Program-made: the position numbers and the translations under genes
Notes under the pieces: generated by a model
What the model saw: only the letters and a program-made list of their open reading frames with translations
What the model was told of the DNA's origin: nothing
Database searches by the model: none
In this document: piece after piece, positions 47,738-59,618 of the stretch
Layout of the letters: every line of letters starts with the position of its first letter
Position numbering within the stretch: the stretch's first letter is position 1
Source: Lophium mytilinum
Taxonomy: Eukaryota > Ascomycota > Dothideomycetes > Mytilinidiales > Mytilinidiaceae
Length of the DNA: 64,000 nt
Direction: 5' to 3'
NCBI GenBank assembly: GCA_010093605.1
Contig: MU004184.1
Coordinates: 887,897 to 951,896 of the forward strand

Positions 47738-48506
47738 GTCTTCGCCACGGAGAGAGAGACAGGGCCTAGTGCTACCAGGTTTGGAGTAGAGAGTGTAGGG
47801 CGCGAGCGGCTATTCTGCGGCCTACTGACGTGTTCCCGTGGAGAGATCTTTGCCAAGGATAAATCATCCGTGCCCCTAATATCTTACGATTACATAGTAT
47901 ATATCCCTTGACCATTGCTTCGCGGCACCAAATCCATGCCTTTGCACTTCTCGTCAAGTTACTCGTCTCTTCGGGTGCGGCAGTTTCAAACAAGAAGTCG
48001 GGACGGACACAAAAGACACGGCACAGACGCCAACACTCCGGCGGCATCTTACTTCAATGATTGGGCAGCCACACTGACCCCGCGCCGCAGTGATGCATTC
48101 ACGGCAGCAAGCTAGCAGGTCCAAGGCGGTTGGAAGAGTTCCCGGAGTATACTAAATTTATGCTCTGTACCAATTGGAGCTTCACACACGCTAGCTAGGT
48201 AAGCTCAGGCTCATGTAGGCATATGTCTCTTTGGACTTTGAAATTGCATATCGTGGTATGTAGGTATGTATGTACTGTGAACTCGCATTGGCTGGGGATA
48301 TCTCAATTACTCTTCCTGTTTTACACCTACGAAGTCCTACAATCCGTAACTATTCCAATGCCCAAACGCACAAGCGTCTTCATTACTGCCCAAGATCTAT
48401 ATCAGCGCAACTATCCGTGCAAAACAGATTCGTGCAGGATAAAGACTAGGCTTGAGGTTGGGCTCGTTGTCTCCCTCGAAATATGGTGATCAAACACAAG
48501 AGCTTC
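47738..48506. other. Intergenic region
   Basis: Lies between the start of the low-complexity gene and the 3' end of the glycosylase-like gene, both on minus. Presumably holds the promoter of the former. No other feature seen. Confidence 0.5.
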
Positions 48507-51500
48507 TCAATGGTGTGGTGACCGGTAGACAGCTTGCTGTTGCTGAGGCGGAATACCACTCATCATCTCGGCCGTTGTGCCAAAAGGCGGGCCGGCCAGA
48601 AAGCCCCTAGGTGAAGGGAGCGTCGTTCGTAGGTTGAGAGAAGAGCGGCCGACGTCTTGTTGCGGCCTGTGCGGAGCAGGGTGAAATCCAGCATAACCAT
48701 TCGACGATTCCTCCTGGCGCTGCTCCCGAAGCTTGACCGGGCATTTTTTCAGATGGTTCGTGAAGCCTGTTCCTTTTGCGCACATCTTCGTGCAAAAGTC
48801 GCAGATGACCTTCTCGCCACTCGGAGTCATTTTGACCTCATGGTATCGTCCTTCCTGATACTTCTTCTCGATGATAGGCTCTAGATCGCTCCTAGAGCGA
48901 TCTTCGGTCGACGGCTTGGTTCGTAACCTCCTTTCTGGGGCTTTCTTAGATATGTCGTCTTTGCTAGTCACTTTGCGCGACTCCGGGTTGCTGGCTTCCT
49001 GGTATGGCGACCACGAGGCATCGCTCTGGCTATCTTGGCTCTTGTTCGACCTTAGGGACTGACGTGGGGAACCCTTTGCTGGATATCTGCGTTGCGACTT
49101 AGAGCGAGAATTTGTTGACGCTGCTTTTGTTGCTGACCTTCAATTATGGTTAGAGTAAATCTCATAACAAAGTTGCCCACGTGCGGCCCACCTCATTATG
49201 TCCGTCTCAGCCGGCTTCGTCTTTCCCGTTACATGGTCCCAATCCATTCCACGCTGAAGCCATCGCCACTTCAAGAACCTCCGGAGGTCGGGGTGTCGGG
49301 GGCGTACTAGTTGCCAATCGTCGCAACAAAAGATCCGAAAGCAATCGCGAGCATAGTCTGAAATTTTACCATCCCAAAAAGAGCGTTCCTTGCCTTTTTC
49401 GTAGAAGCCATCGTAGAGTTTCATGTCCTTGGTGTACACCTTTTTAGAAAAGTGCGCCCATTCATCGTCACCTGGCCAGGCACGCGTCTTGATGTCATCG
49501 GACAAGAATCCATCACTGATCCAAACCTTGGCCAGCACTACCAACGCCTCGGCGCGGATAACGTTATCAGCAAGCGGTTTGACGAGGTCAACGAGTTCGC
49601 CGTGCTTGATGCTTTCGCCGTGTTTAGCTCTGTGCTCCGCCCCCGAAGAGCGCCCTGCATAGCACACGTTTGCTATGGAAAGATCGTCAGGTTTTGGGAA
49701 CATCTTCACAACATCCCGGAAGGTGGACTCTGCGATGTCCTTGGGGGCTTTCCAGGTTAATACGGCGGCAACAAGAACGTAGAACGGATCGCTGCGCAAA
49801 TCCTCAAATATAAGACCGAATCTTTTCGATGATAAAGCCGGAATGTGAACAGTTCGTCGGTTGGCATTCGAATTCAAGAGGTCGTGCTCGGACTTGGTCG
49901 CTGCTTGGAGCTTTTGCTTCGGAACCCACCCAGAATATGATGTGTCCGTACCGGATGTCGAATCCAATTCCATGTCCGTGTATTGAAGACGAGATGTTCT
50001 TCTGCTATTTCGTTTCGAGGTACTCCTCGGCTCCAGCATAGTCGTAGGAGGCCGAGCCTGAACCTCTTCTTGGTGGTCCATAGGCGACATAGACCTTGAT
50101 GTCCGCTTCGGATCTAAGCTCAAGCTCCTTGATCGCTTCTTAGCCCAGCCATCATCCGCAGACGTGCTTTCGAGCCGCTGGGCGTTCATCTCTAGTTGTT
50201 CTATTAATGAGAAGTCCGTTTCCTGGTCTCCGTCCACTTCCGTCTCTGGCGAAGTAGAGCCCGGCACGTCCTCATCCGGAGGATCTTGACTGAGTGTTGT
50301 GTCTTCAGTGATTATGTTTTTAGGCTCCCCATCCGTGCTCGTAGGTTTAGTAGCGCTCGTGGGTTTAGTTGCGCTCGTAGATTCAGTAGCGCTCGTAGGT
50401 TCAGTAGCGCTTGGGGACTGTCCGGGCTCAGGGCTTGGAGACCGGCCAGCCAATGCAATATCTAAGTCCGAAGTGCTGTGTGTTAAGACGCTTTGTTCCT
50501 TCACCGGCAGTGTTTCCTTTGGTGGTGGTGCTTCGATTTCTTCTTCCTCGGCGCCTACGAGAAGGAGGACTTCGGCATCTTCGACACCCGCTGGGGACAT
50601 TGGGTCGGCAAGAGGGAGTTCGACGACCTCCATGTAGCCTTCGTTACTCATCTCGGGAAACTCTTCCTCATAGGCCTCATAGTAGTCGTCCGGCTGGTGA
50701 TAGGGCTCCAAGTCCTCAAGAGACGTATATGTTGCAATTTGCCTCCTGTCTGACTCCGGAGTCGCCGGGACACAGAGCATATCTCCAGTTTCTTGGTCGA
50801 AGCCACCGAAAAAGGACGCCAGGTCTTGCTCTGGCTCCTCAGCGGATACTGCTGAGCCGGGTCCGTTCGCTAGCGTACCAGAAGCTAAGGGAGAGGAAAA
50901 GTTATATAATGATGGAGCTACGACGTTCGACGGCGGAGACAGAGCGTCACCTAACTCAACTGACGGTTCTCGTGTCGTTGACTGCGGACTTGCAGGTCTA
51001 CTGGGCTCGGCGATAGATGACTCAGCCAAAGGATGTTCCCGCAGCATAATTTGGCGTCCTTCAGAGAAAGTAGCCAAAGTTTGGGCGGGCTGCTCCTTGG
51101 TCTCGGACCACGCTTCCAAAAAGTTCTCGACTTTGGCCACATCAGTTCTTGATATGCCTTCCCCCACTGATCGGGATGAAAGATCCGGATACGGGCCCCG
51201 TGCGCGCTTGGGGATCCTGGAGGGCTCTGGTTCCTCGTTCTTGCGCTTTGGCCCTTGGGGTTCCGTTATCGTCGTGGTGATCGAAACCTGATGAAAATGC
51301 AGGTGGACTGTGGGAGACTGTTTCTCAGCCACATCGGCGGCGTCCTGCTCCGTAGCATCATCCTCCGTAGCCCGCTTTGCCAAATGCTTCCTTTCGGCTC
51401 GCGCTTCCTTTCTTGCCTTTTTCTCGGCCCTCTCCTGTCTCCTTTTTCTCTTCTCTTGTTTCCTCTTCGCCTTCTCAGCTATCCTTGCTTCGTCTTTCTG

Positions 51501-52082
51501 TTTCCTCTTTGCCTCCCGCGCAGCGTTGTCCCGTATTCTAGCGTCTTCCTCTTCCTTCTTGATCTGCTCCTGCCGCTGTTCCTCAAGTCTCTGCGCCTCC
51601 TCACGCTCCCTATCCTCCTTCGCCTTCTCCGTCGCCTCATGCTTCCTATCCTCCTTCGCCTTCGCCTTCTCCACGGCTTCTGCCGCCTCCGCCTTAGCAA
51701 AGCACTCCTTGCGCGCCTCCAAGTCCCGCCTCTTAATCCACTTCGTAAATTTTTTCACGCCCCACCCCTTAGGGTTCGCATACCTACGAAGCTTCTTAAT
51801 ACTAGCTTTGGTGAGCGACCACTCTTTCTGCTCATTCCACATCCCCTTGAACAGCTTCTTGATCTGCTCCGGGTCCTCATTCGCGAGCTTTTCAAGATAC
51901 ACCCGATGCGCCTGTCTGTCGCCGGCCGGTTTGTAGCAATCATAGAGCTGCCGCCGATTGTGTAGGTGCAGCGCGAAGACCTCCGGGAGTAGGTGGCGGG
52001 TGCGTTGATACGTTGGGTCGTACGCTGGGATTGGCACGCCTTCCTGGCCTGAGGCTCCGCTGGCGGGGTGTGTGCGAGGCAT
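48507..52082 (-). CDS. MBD4-like HhH-GPD DNA glycosylase domain protein with coiled coil and zinc knuckle
   Basis: Two exons: 52082-49192 and 49137-48507, giving 1173 residues. Residues about 120-245 are a Lys/Glu/Arg-rich coiled coil. The middle is acidic, Ser/Pro-rich and disordered, with an 18-bp minisatellite. Residues about 755-950 resemble the MBD4 glycosylase fold: FGLIFEDLRSDPFYVLVAAV at its start and YARDCFRIFCCDDWQLV near its end. The latter lines up with my recollection of MBD4's YGNDSYRIFC, putting Asp913 at the catalytic Asp position. A C-x2-C-x12-H-x3-C knuckle (Cys1076 to Cys1096) follows. MBD4 excises T or U from G mismatches at methylated CpG; activity here is inferred. The 54-nt intron is in frame but contains TGA, so retention gives a 980-residue form without the knuckle. 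Confidence 0.8.
50337..50408 (-). repeat. 18-bp minisatellite, four units
   Basis: Four consecutive 18-bp units, each beginning gctcgt on the plus strand (50337, 50355, 50373, 50391), differ by one to three bases. They encode the repeated six-residue SATxxT segments of the glycosylase-like protein. Probably length-variable between strains. Confidence 0.9.
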
Positions 52083-53501
52083 GACGCCGGTCTTGGGGGG
52101 GATTCGAAGCGTTTGCTAGTGAAAACATCGTCAGATCACACTCATCGTTCATTGATGTCGGCGAAAGGGTGGGAGGGCGAGAGGGAGGGGAGCAATGCAT
52201 ACGTGAAGTTGGCTGTCGTGACGCGATGAGCTCGGTGCACAAGCTTCCAGCTAGGGCAATAGAATTGACGAAGGTGGAACACCGAAGAAGAGGCCGTGTA
52301 CTGGAGCCAGAGTGGGACAGCTCTGGCTCATAAAGCGAGGCATTGGGGGGTGTGCGGCGGTGGGGGAGGAGGAACGGCGCACGCGTGAAATGTTGTGGAA
52401 CAGGAAATCGTGGATGGCTCGGGCCGTGTGATAACTAGCGCGTCGAGGGGTTGGTGCGAACACTGATGAGATGGAAATCCTCCGAGTCTTCACCACCACG
52501 TTTCCTCGCGGAGCATCCAAACTTTACAGGAATTGACCCTTCGTTGCCACGGATGCCTTAAGTTGAAGGCTAGCAGACGACGATTCAAGCTGGAGTGGCC
52601 AGAGAATCTTTCATTTCGTACCACGGTACCAACGCTGCACCTATCCACTTCTCCGCACCTGAAGCCAATAAGCTTGTCGATGTCGCAAACGAATGTGATA
52701 TGGGCGCGGCGGGCTGCATCAATGCCCGTAATTTCTTTCTTCGTTTTGATTCTTCGTTTCAGAGAAGCGGAAATATGACACGTCTCTTCTTCACAGGCTC
52801 GAATCTACCTCGTGCTGATGAACGTCTCTCACTATTTGAGGTACCCCGCAAAGCTATCAGCTTTATCGAAATTGTCCTTTTCAAAAAAATTATAACGTGT
52901 TAGAGGATCTCAAGCGATGTACAGAAAGCCCAGAGACAGTATTTCACCCGAGTTTTCTGCTGCAGTTCATATCACTCATCGCTTTCTATTAGTTGCCGCC
53001 CTGTCGATAACGTAGGTAGAGCGAAATGTGACGGAAACGCGGGGCCATGAATAAGATGGCACACTCTTAGTCTGCTTCTCGTCTTTGCATCGAATGGCAA
53101 CAAAACTTCATGCAAAGCGAGCACACGAAGCATTCTGCCGCGTGTTCCACTGCTTGAACCGCTTCGACATGTTTCCCCTTAGCTTAAAGCACAGAGTTTC
53201 TATCTCGTTTGTCTTTTAAAATTATATTGAAGCTATACGTAGCGGAAGGTAGGTACACAAGATAAAAAACTTGCTGAGTACCTACGTTTTCCATGCCCAC
53301 CGCGACGGGTAAGGGTATACTTCGTACTACTATTTTCATCGTGCTACATTCAGTGAGGGTATGCAACGGACAATGGGATATGGTTTGAACAGAAGATGAA
53401 ACACGCGGAATAGAATACGTGATAGTTGAGAAATAAGATTCGTCATAATATATATCCAACACCGAAAAACACCCTAACACTCCCACCACCAAAACCCCTC
53501 C
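52083..53501. other. Intergenic region
   Basis: 1.4 kb upstream of the glycosylase-like gene and downstream of the GGCT-like gene. Frames at 52251-52520 (-) and 52595-52903 (+) show no family features. No RNA gene found. Confidence 0.5.
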
Positions 53502-54682
53502 TCAAACTAGGTCACTCAACACACCTCCACCCCCCTCCCCCACCTCCTCCTCATCCTCCTCCCCCTCCGTCCTCTCCCCATCCCCAAACACGGGCCGAAA
53601 CACCCCATCATAACTCCTCCACACCCCATTAAACACCACCGCAAACATCCCCACCACCCACCGCGGACTCCGCCCCTTCTCATCCTTAAACCGCTCCTGC
53701 AACACAAACATAAACGCCAAAATCGGCATCCACACATTCAAAAACACCGCCCGCCCCACCTCCTGCCTCTTTCTCGTAATCGTATACGTCCGGATCCCCT
53801 GCAAGTACTCCAAATACTCCCCCGGCAAGCCCCGCTCCACCGCCCCGTCCGTGATGAGCTTCAGGTAGCGCGCGGAGGGCTGCGCGTACGACGGGTCCGG
53901 GCGGAAGAGGCGGTCGCCGTCGTCGCGCTCGGCGGAGTCCGGGTCTGGGGCGGGCGCGAAGAGCGTGTGTGCGCGGAAGGGGGGTGTGGAGGGGGAGGTG
54001 GGGACGCAGGGGGTTGAGGGGGCGAGTGGGTGGCAGGCGACGACGATGTCGTGGTAGCCGGCGCCGCCGCCTTCGGTGGCGATGATGTGGGCGTAGTCGG
54101 TTAGGGAGACCTCGTAGACGGTGCCGACGAGGGGTTTCTTCCAGTGGTCTTTGTGGTAGTCGCGGGTGGGAGAGAGGGAGGGGGTGCGGACGCGGCGGGC
54201 GGTGTTGGCGAAGCAAGGCTCGTTGTAGGGGATGCCGGGGAGGTCGAAGGTTAAGCGGAGGGAGGGCTGGGGGAGGGGGATTAGTATAGGTGGGTGAGAT
54301 GAGGGAGGGCGAGCGGAGAGCGTACGACTAGGACGTTGAGTTGGGAGAGGGGTTTTATGCCGCGTCTTCCCAGAAAGGTTTCATCGCAAAGGTTGGAGCC
54401 GTAGGCTAGGTATAGAACTGTTGTTCTTTTTTCATTCTGTTCTGGTATATATTGGGATGTAAAGGTATCGAGGTTATATGGCTCCTCCGTCATGGAGCTG
54501 TCCAGGCGGTCTTGGGACGGAGCCGGGAGCTTCGGGGCGGGCGACACATGGTGAGGTTGTTTCCGGGAGTACTGATATTCGTTGTAGAGGTTTTGAAGCA
54601 CTGCGTACTTCTGAGCCGACGTTGGATAGAATGCTCGTCGGTCGAGGTTGGAGGTGGTATGTGCTTCCAGGCGTGATGACAT
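53502..54682 (-). CDS. Gamma-glutamylcyclotransferase-like protein
   Basis: Two exons: 54682-54326 and 54266-53502, giving 373 residues. The correct frame after the intron differs from a longer Pro/Arg-rich open frame at 53686-54216. The diagnostic VLYLAYGSNLCDETF (the YGSNL motif of the GGCT fold) is followed across the intron by PSLRLTFDLPGIPY and EPCFANTARR. Then comes GTVYEVSLTDYAHIIATEGG, which carries the conserved Glu position. Relatives release 5-oxoproline from gamma-glutamyl compounds or glutathione. Unlike the small canonical enzyme, this one has an 80-residue N-terminal extension and a C-terminal part with two hydrophobic stretches (AVFLNVWMPILAFMFVL, WVVGMFAVVFNGVW), suggesting membrane association. 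The Glu-rich C-terminal tail is low complexity. Confidence 0.85.
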
Positions 54683-55313
54683 GGTTGTTCTTACGTGCTC
54701 AAGACGTCCTACCCACAAGGTTTAAAGCTATTGGATGCTCTAGAAATAAGCTATATCTTGGTATTTAGACGTCTGATATTGTATAAGAACGACGGAAATT
54801 GATTTTGGTTGTAGAAGGGTTCAAGGAGTCTTTGAATGCGGAGAAATACACTACTACGAAGTACATCCTATCAAGACCCTGATTTCTCATCCACGGAGGT
54901 TCCCTCGTCCGACAGACTCCAGCACCACTGCGTACATCTCAGCATAGTACATGCTTCTTCGCGCTTGCAATGGTCAGAATTGAGTTGTGGAGATATTAAA
55001 CAAAACACTTATCATTTTAGAAGGCTCAAGCAATACCACATAGTGATACCTGAATAATAGTGCAATTGTGCCAGCATCATGAGGAGCCGATGAGACAAGT
55101 GCCTTCCAAGAAACTTGGACCTTACTAACTAGACTTTCCGAGAGATTGGCGCGGTAAGGTATAGCAACCCCCTCTCACACATTGTACGGGCGTAACATAT
55201 GACAACATAGCGCAAACAGGGATTGTTGGAAGTAAATACAATGGAAAAGATGATATATCTAGAGGGGTATCAAACTCATCAATCTTCGCCTAAGGACACC
55301 GAACCTTCATCGA
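54683..55313. other. Intergenic region
   Basis: Lies between the GGCT-like start and the PIP-kinase-like gene's 3' end. Presumably the GGCT-like promoter. Nothing else recognised. Confidence 0.5.
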
Positions 55314-56492
55314 TCAGACCTCTCCCGTATCTGCCGTCTCAACAATTTCCCCCACCATCCTTAGAAACCTCTCTCGATACTCTCCCGCAGTCGTAGTAAT
55401 AGACATCGGCCCATTCCCCTTCCCCCTCTGGAAGAAGTTCCAGCTGTTCACCAATCCCGTCAGCACCATTGGCTGGAGCGCATCCTTCGACCCTAGTTTC
55501 AATTAGCTGAGCCACCCCAATGAAGACAAGGCGGAAGGTATCCCAAACTCACAGAAGAAATCCAGCAATACAGCCCTATACACCCATTTCCCATCCTGAC
55601 TAACCACGCCATTCCGCCACGCCGAAACCCTCCCCGGCGGATGCGCCACCTCCTCTCCCTCCAGATACGGATACCGCACGAGAAACAAGCTGTAATCCAC
55701 CGCATTCGCCTCCTGCAAGATCTTTGTGTCCTGTGTCAACGTATACACCAGCGCCTCCTTCTCATCCACCCCGACCCGCACCTTGTCCGGAAACGTGTCA
55801 ATCAGCCGCTCCTTCACGCTCTCCGGCGCCAGACGCCCGCCCGCGATGTCGCGCTCTGGGAAGAAGTAGTCGCTGGGCTTGAGGTCGTAGGTTTCCCAGT
55901 CCTGCTGGCGCTGCTCGGAGCAGGACGACTTGCCGTACAGGATGTTTTCCATGACGATGTGGTGGGAAGGGGTGGTGCCAAGGACGATGCCGAGGGCGGG
56001 GAGGGGCGCATGGAGCAGGTCTGTGATGCGCACGAGCAGGGAGGAGGGGAGCGTGGCGATGTGGGCGGCATAGGGGGCGAGGAGGCGGTCGCGGAAGAAG
56101 TTTTGTTCGAAGGCGCGGGGAAGGGATTTTAGGAGGTATTTGCTGTTGGCGGTTGTGAAGAAGGTCTGTGATAAAGGATTAGCCCGTGTCAGTAGGGTTA
56201 GGGATGATGAACCTACGGAACCGCTGTAGCCCAGGTCCCCTACTGAAACTAGTCCTCCGCTCTTCTTCTCAGACCTGAAAGATTCGGTGTATTCATCTTC
56301 GTCGATTTCCCATACTTCGTTTCGGAGCTTCTTGAACAGCTCTGGCTTGTAACGAGCGAGCGCGAGCTGGAATAGAGAGAAGAACGCGATTATCCTCGCA
56401 AGGAGTGTTGGGGGTTTGTTGGATGGATGTTCTGGCGCGCGGAAGATCGCATTCAGAATCGATCTGCTAATGGACTGCTGGCGGCGCCCCAT
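55314..56492 (-). CDS. PIP-kinase / SAICAR synthase-fold protein
   Basis: Three exons: 56492-56217, 56165-55553 and 55492-55314, giving 355 residues from MGRRQQSISRSI. An in-frame ATG at 56597 would add 35 residues, but I recall relatives starting near MGRRQ. Motifs of the phosphatidylinositol-phosphate kinase fold: LGYSGSTFFTTANSKYLLKSL across the first intron, FFRDRLLAPYAAHI, TTPSHHIVMENILYG, YDLKPSDYFFPERDI and VDYSLFLVRYP (the active-site DYSL). Fungal single-domain relatives are much shorter than Mss4 or Fab1 and are often of unknown role. Kinase activity on phosphoinositides is possible but unproven. The first intron (51 nt) is in frame without a stop, the second is 60 nt. Confidence 0.82.
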
Positions 56493-57044
56493 AATGCTGC
56501 AGATTGACGCAGGGAATTGAGGTGTGTTTTGGGCAGCTCTAGCAGAGCTGAGGAAAGTTGGGAAAGTTGTTTGGAGTTTCCCGAAACGGTACGTCATCGT
56601 CGAGTAGTCCGAGGTTCCGCCGCGCAGTTCTCATTGGCCATCGTAGGTACCTTCACATTTAGGTAACGTGATGACGCGACGCAGGTAAGCTCAATTCAAC
56701 GCAAGATCACAGTCACCAGATGGAATACACAGTTTAAACGAATGCTCATCGCGTTCTATTCAATGAAGGACTCTTGTCTCTTCAACCGCTCCTATGCAAT
56801 CGAACAGCTCTACACCTTCATGAACTAGGCGGACCCGTACCAGCCTATATGGGATATCATATCCGCCCACGCTAATAATTACAAACCGAGCCTCAAAGAA
56901 AATGTAGATACAATGAAAGGTGGGTATAAACCAGGAACATGACCAAAAATCGCTAATGAACGTATGCACAGTAAAAGGACAAGGTCTAACCGGAAAATGT
57001 GATGCAGATGGTTCATGATAAATGGGAGATGCAAAACTTTCCGC
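56493..57044. other. Intergenic region
   Basis: Upstream of the PIP-kinase-like gene and downstream of the ferric reductase. Contains the alternative upstream ATG at 56597. Nothing else recognised. Confidence 0.5.
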
Positions 57045-59618
57045 TTATACGGCGTAGTTCTCAGCATGCAAGAAGAGCTCGTCTTTGTTGGGATCGCTCC
57101 AGATCTCTTTCTGAAGTTCGGCGATGGTGTTTGAGACGTCGATACGCATGGTTGGGGGCCCGCAGACGAAAACGCAGGTTCGACGCCCGAAGTCTTTGCT
57201 GAGTTGCTTGAGGGTGTATGGGATGTCGGGGCGTCCATACTCGGTGCTCCATCCGTCCTTCTTCTTGACGGCGGCGGGTAGGAAGGCGAAGCGCATCAGG
57301 TTCTTCTGGAACTCGGTTGGCGTGCTCGGGAAGCCGAAGTCGAAGCCAGCTGGGTTGACAGGCGACACTTGGTTTCCGGTATTGAGTGCGACGGTGTCGA
57401 GACCGCCTGGGATAGTGGCTTCGAGAGCGCTGGGCACGTCGACGCTGAGGTTGCGGTTGCGGCGGCGGGCGTGAAGGGGGAGGGTCGGTGCAGGTGCGGC
57501 AATGGCAATGGCCTTAGAGTTGGTAGAGGGTTGGTTGGTGGAGTCAAGGTTGGTTTTGGAGCCGGCGACACGCACGTGAGCTTGCGGGAGGGCGGTGATG
57601 GCGTCCTCGTTCTCAGCGCGGAGTTCCTTTTCGCGGTCTTCGTCGCCAGCGGCTTCATCTCTTATGAGAGCGGAGTGGCGTTTCGTGGAGAAGCGGGAGT
57701 CGCGCTTATTCGCGATGTCTTGGAAGGCATCGTTGACTTTGTCGTGGAAGTAGAGACTGACCGGGCGGGTAGGGGTGCGGGCTGAAACGAGCTGACCCGT
57801 TTGGGTCATCCGTTTCGCGGCGGTGATGTAAAACTCGCAGCGGACGGTGTCTGGAGGAGCGTACTCGCGGCAGATGCGGAGTTCTTCTTTGAACCATTCC
57901 ATGGTCTCGGGGCGCTTCAGTGCCCAGATGACGTGAATGTGCTTTGTGACTGCCTTCCCGTCACGCATGCGCTTGATGAGGTCGAGGAGTTGAGAGACAA
58001 TTGCGGTGATCCCGCTACCGCCGGCAATGAGGACAACGTGATCGAAGGCTTCGATGCGGCGTTGCATGCCTCCATAGGGACCATCGAGAAAAGCCCTGTA
58101 TGTGTGCCAAGGACCGTGTTCGATAGCTTTGCGGAGGACCTTCTTGGTGAACCCTCCGAAGGGGCGGAAAACGAGGACCATGTCACGGTAACCTTCGCCA
58201 TATTCCGAGGGGAAGTCTTCGCTGCAAAGAGAAGCGATGGTGAAGGGGTGGTTTTCGAAGACCGAAATCCCCGGCATTCTCAGATACACGTATTGACCTG
58301 GCCTCCACCGCATCTGGGTAGGAACGGTAATCTTGATGGCGTTCTCGGGCATGATCGTAACGGCAGCCTCGTCGCCGACTAGCCAAGCCAACTTGAACGG
58401 GTTGGTCCAGTTGAGAAAGAACAAGCGAATGAGATAAGATGTCAACCAGATTGTAAGCGTTGCCCAGAGATAACTCCAGGAAGTAAGGTAATTGTTGCAA
58501 TGCCAGAAAAGCATTCCCAAGAACACGAATGAGACCGGGACGTGAAGAGTCACAAAGAGTTCATACATCCTGTTCCGCAGCTGTGGGAGAGAGTGAACGC
58601 AGAGGAAGATCAAAGGGACCAGCGAGGCGACACCTGATGGACATTAGCCTTTTATTCTCATGCAGTGTTTAGGAGAAAACTTACCAGTTCCATAGACGTA
58701 GAAATTCCCATTTCCCTTGAACAGCGATTTGTAGAACTGCAGACCACCTTGATCCCATACAGGGGTGATGTAAAATGGAATTGTGTGGATGAGACTGAGG
58801 AAGAGGCACAGATAGCCTCCCCATCGATGCAGCACATTCAGACGCTCATGCCCAATGCCAGTAATCAAGGAGATGATGTTGGCCTTCATGGAGAGCCCGA
58901 CGATCCAAGGCATCATAGCAACCGCGAGCATCCCCGCGCGAATGGCCAAAGGAGGGCTCCCAAAGGCAATGCTATCCCAGTACAGAGGCTGAGGGACGAA
59001 ACAGTACAGCGTGACGAACACCAACGCCGCAAAAACAATGATGGTGACCGCCAACGATGGGAACACGATAGGCGCCCAACCTTTTCGTAGCCTGATCTGA
59101 GGAACTGGCCGATAGAAGATGTATCTGAAAAATGCAATGGTGTAGTTTACTGGTCGTAACGAGGACACAGATGATTGCTCCTTATTTGGCTTTGGCTGCT
59201 GCGGGAGGATCCCCGAGCTTGGGAAGAACGATTTCGTGGATTTGGCGGTGTATAAGTTTGCCAGCTCGTAATCCGTTGGTGAGCTGTTCTCTGAGACTTG
59301 TTTCAACTGCTCCTGGTGTAGAACAGTCCGTATTTTGTCCGTAAAAAGGTGATAGTAGCGGAGGAGCGCCGACGCAACCAGTAATATCAAGCAGAAGTAC
59401 ACCATTCCCAAGGCATATTTCCCCGATTTGTTCCATGGATCCCGCGTGTTCGCTTCTATCAAGCCGGCCGGACTTGAGCTGTTGTAGGGGATGTTTATGC
59501 GTTTCGCCAGTGTTGAAACAATCTCGGAAACCTCCCGCTCGGCGATCGACACGGCAGACTCGAAGCGGTGGAAAGCCTCGCCCGCCCGCCGTGCTACAAT
59601 CCCTTCAATGGCTGGCAT
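57045..59618 (-). CDS. Ferric/cupric reductase transmembrane component (FRE family)
   Basis: Two exons: 59618-58685 and 58633-57045, giving 840 residues. The start is ATG 59618 (MPAIEGIVARR); the frame upstream opens only with TTG. Several transmembrane helices surround the haem-ligating His pairs (GHERLNVLHRWGGYL and IHTIPF; TLHVPVSFVFLGMLFWH). The cytosolic half has the FAD-binding HPFTIAS, the NADPH loop IAGGSGITAIVSQLL and the terminal CVFVCGPPTM. Between them sits an insertion of about 150 residues rich in Ala/Pro/Asn and charged residues. The family reduces extracellular Fe(III) or Cu(II) for uptake at the plasma membrane. NADPH oxidases (Nox) share the architecture but lack this FRE-type sequence. 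No iron-responsive GATA site was identified with confidence. Confidence 0.93.

Noticed and set aside
48507-48971. Separate small zinc-finger gene
   Set aside because: The frame is continuous with the glycosylase-like gene once the 54-nt CTAAC-branch intron is removed, and it lacks its own ATG start near its beginning.
50337-50408. CRISPR-like array
   Set aside because: Units are directly adjacent 18-mers without spacers and encode an in-frame peptide repeat in a eukaryotic gene.
53686-54216. 176-codon Pro/Arg-rich minus-strand frame
   Set aside because: Shadow frame of the GGCT-like gene's second exon; the other frame carries the conserved GGCT sequence.
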